A stretch of 64,000 bases of DNA, taken from positions 1 through 64,000 of the forward strand of contig JBKCNM010000071.1 of the NCBI GenBank assembly GCA_046297395.1. Reading direction: 5' to 3'. Both the position numbers and the translations under genes were made by a program. The notes under the pieces were generated by a model. It searched no databases. It was not told the DNA's origin and was given only the letters and a program-made list of their open reading frames with translations. Source of the DNA: JBEICQ01 sp046297395 (lineage in GTDB: Bacteria; Bacteroidota; Bacteroidia; UBA4408). Shown here one piece after another: positions 62,135 through 64,000 of this stretch (within the stretch, counting starts at the first letter, position 1; the number at the start of each line of letters is the position of its first letter).

Positions 62135-64000
62135 ATGAAAAAATACTTTCTGTATTTATTTCTGTTTTTTTGCCTGCAGCTCACAGCTCAACAAGCTCCT
62201 CTTGATTTTGCCATCACATTTAATGATCCCGTTTATGATGCATCTAATTATACCTTGCAGCTTAATTGGGCAAATAGCAGCGCAGACATTTTTGTGGTGG
62301 AACGCAAATATGCATTCGAACAGGGCTTTTATTCTCAGGTGGGGCTCAACCCCTTCGGCAATGGCTTTATCGATTATCAGGTGTATCCCGGTGAAGTGTA
62401 TGAATACAGGGTGAGAAGTTTAACAAATAACCAAAAACAAGGTTACTTTACATTCGCTGCCAACAAAGATACCGAACCCATGAAAGGGTATGTTTTGATT
62501 GTTCGCGGAACATCCGCCCAAACACCCAGCATCTATTTTGATATGTATTTGGAAGATCTGGAAGGAGATGGATACAAACCGCTTGTTGTGGATGCGATTC
62601 AAGGTTGGTCCGATCAGGCCGTAAAAAACACCATTATCAATTATTACTATTCCTACCCCAGACTACAACATGTTGTCCTTCTCGGAAATGTACCCATACC
62701 CTTGTCAGGATATATTTATCCCGATGGTCATGTAGATCACGAGGGTGCATGGCCTGCTGATACTTATTATGCAGATATCAATGGATACTATACTGATTCT
62801 TATCTGAACTATGCCTCCGGAAGCAGAAGCAATGTTCCCGGTGATAATAGATATGACCAGAGCCTGATTCCCGATCCCGACTCAAGTTTGGAATTGTCCG
62901 TGGGAAGAATAGATTTTCATGGAGAGACCGCGTACGGCCTCACTGAAGCGCAGATGTATGATTATTATTATTACAAGGTACATGCATTTCGCGACAAGCA
63001 GATTCAGCCCCGAGACATGGCCATCATCAGTGATAATTTCGGATATTTTGGAGGGGAAATGTTTTCTGTCTCCGGATGGAGGTCTTTCATTCCTTCAGTA
63101 GGCCTGCAAAACATCAGTACACAGGCGAGCCCCTTCTCTACCTACCCCGGGAATGATTATAAATTTATGTATGCATGCGGTGGTGGAACCTACACCAGCA
63201 TGGGAGGTCTGGGCGGTATTCAGAATTACCTTTCCAACGGCTCCTTCGTTGTTTTTAATATGCTGTTTGGAAGCTATTTTGGTGATTATGCTGTGAACGG
63301 AGGATTGCTAAAAGCACCGCTCGCATCCGCAGGCTACGGTTTAACCAGTTGCTGGTCGGGAAGACCACTCCTTTATATGCACCAAATGGCCTCAGGGCTC
63401 ACTATCGGTGAATGCATGAAGCAATCTCAAAACAATAGCGGTAATACATACCTCGCAAATTATGGCGCTCGCTTTATACACACCGCACTTCTTGGTGATC
63501 CAAGCCTTTGTATGAATGTGCTCGAACCCGTGCACAACCTTCAGGTGCAAACGCTCAATGAAACTTTGCTTCACTGGACCCCACCGCTTGAACAGATTCA
63601 AGGATATGTGGTTTACCGCAAAGAACCCGGCACACCTCACTTTTATGATGTCGCCCAAGTACCTGCATCCGATACTTCCTTTATCGATCCCGCTATTGCT
63701 GCTCCGGGAACAAAATACATGGTTAGGGCCTTTACCTGGCATCAGGGCAGAGGAGGATCCTATAAACTTTACAGCAATGGTGAGATTGCCACCGTTGACA
63801 GCTCATTTTTTCTCACCCATACTTCCGAAAAAATCAAGCAGATAAACATGCAGGTTTTTCCAAATCCCGCATCCTCCTGTATTCATGTTGATATGCCAGG
63901 CAAACCGGCAGAACCGGGAACCTTTCTGTCCATCTGTAACATGATGGGGAAGGAGATGTACCGCGCTCCTTTTATCCCCATGGCAAAGATTGAAATTCCT
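62135..64000 (+). CDS. Putative C25-like secreted peptidase with T9SS sorting domain (truncated)
   Basis: A plus-strand gene running off the window end; 622 codons are present with no internal stop. A signal peptide (MKKYFLYLFLFFCLQLTAQQ) is followed by a fibronectin-like start. The central region resembles peptidase C25 (gingipain) proteins: HVVLLGNVPIPLSGYIYPDG, GAWPADTYYADINGYYTD, LELSVGRIDF, FMYACGGGTYTSMGGLGG and FIHTALLGDPSLC. The Cys in FMYACGGG is a candidate nucleophile, but the catalytic pair is not certain. Near the end INMQVFPNPASSCIHVDM begins a T9SS sorting domain. Its ATG lies 6 bases after the thiolase stop. Confidence 0.75.
   Translation, partial: MKKYFLYLFLFFCLQLTAQQAPLDFAITFNDPVYDASNYTLQLNWANSSADIFVVERKYAFEQGFYSQVGLNPFGNGFIDYQVYPGEVYEYRVRSLTNNQKQGYFTFAANKDTEPMKGYVLIVRGTSAQTPSIYFDMYLEDLEGDGYKPLVVDAIQGWSDQAVKNTIINYYYSYPRLQHVVLLGNVPIPLSGYIYPDGHVDHEGAWPADTYYADINGYYTDSYLNYASGSRSNVPGDNRYDQSLIPDPDSSLELSVGRIDFHGETAYGLTEAQMYDYYYYKVHAFRDKQIQPRDMAIISDNFGYFGGEMFSVSGWRSFIPSVGLQNISTQASPFSTYPGNDYKFMYACGGGTYTSMGGLGGIQNYLSNGSFVVFNMLFGSYFGDYAVNGGLLKAPLASAGYGLTSCWSGRPLLYMHQMASGLTIGECMKQSQNNSGNTYLANYGARFIHTALLGDPSLCMNVLEPVHNLQVQTLNETLLHWTPPLEQIQGYVVYRKEPGTPHFYDVAQVPASDTSFIDPAIAAPGTKYMVRAFTWHQGRGGSYKLYSNGEIATVDSSFFLTHTSEKIKQINMQVFPNPASSCIHVDMPGKPAEPGTFLSICNMMGKEMYRAPFIPMAKIEIP

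Overview
The window is a contiguous, densely packed piece of a Bacteroidota chromosome, probably from a free-living or environmental member. No close relative can be named from sequence alone. Four kinds of evidence agree. (1) Three predicted secreted proteins carry type IX secretion (T9SS) C-terminal sorting tails, and a PorQ-like gene is present. (2) A single gene encodes a MurF-alanine racemase fusion, which is typical of this phylum. (3) Menaquinone synthesis uses the futalosine route (mqnB, mqnD). (4) Promoter -7 boxes of the form TAnnTTTG recur upstream of genes on both strands, and some end only 4-7 bases before the start codon.

Layout. 1-1491 (minus): a truncated glycosyltransferase, an unrecognised protein and a QueD-like enzyme. 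1518-3027 (plus): mqnB-mqnD. 3586-12407 (minus): outer-membrane barrel, T9SS subtilase, tilS, SpoIID-like protein, lpxB, purQ, a small membrane protein and a biotin carrier protein. 12657-19727 (plus): a tight cassette of nucleotidyltransferase, B12-type radical SAM, methyltransferase and a second B12-type radical SAM, followed by two glycosyltransferases. This cassette is the least explained and most interesting part of the window. 19819-22928 (minus): tsaC-like and murF-alr. 22981-27049: hppD, a small lipoprotein, a minus-strand glycosyltransferase/M50-like protease pair, and terC. 27043-27700 (minus): an unknown gene and tRNA-Gln with a clear terminator. 27701-28522 is a non-coding gap containing stacked inverted repeats. 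28523-33609: an unknown helical protein, a FemAB-like acyltransferase, an Hsp15-like protein and a two-gene Fe-S electron-transfer module. 33721-44338: mfd, yjjG-like, a T9SS BNR-repeat protein, a YbgC-like thioesterase, a 5'-nucleotidase split over two genes, and dnaA. 44395-53475: porQ-like, alaS, an M23 peptidase, uvrB, a TMTC-like membrane TPR protein and a TonB-like protein. 53533-64000 (plus): TPR protein, ettA, Nudix hydrolase, a large lipoprotein, a DUF5723/TSP3/OmpA protein, thiolase and a C25-like T9SS protein cut by the window end.

Most of the window is housekeeping: translation fidelity, DNA repair and replication initiation, peptidoglycan, lipid A, purines and menaquinone. It is interleaved with envelope and secretion functions. 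Genes run in short same-strand groups with 1-17 base overlaps, which implies translational coupling. No CRISPR array, insertion sequence, integrase, phage gene or rRNA is visible, so there is no direct sign of recent mobile-element insertion.
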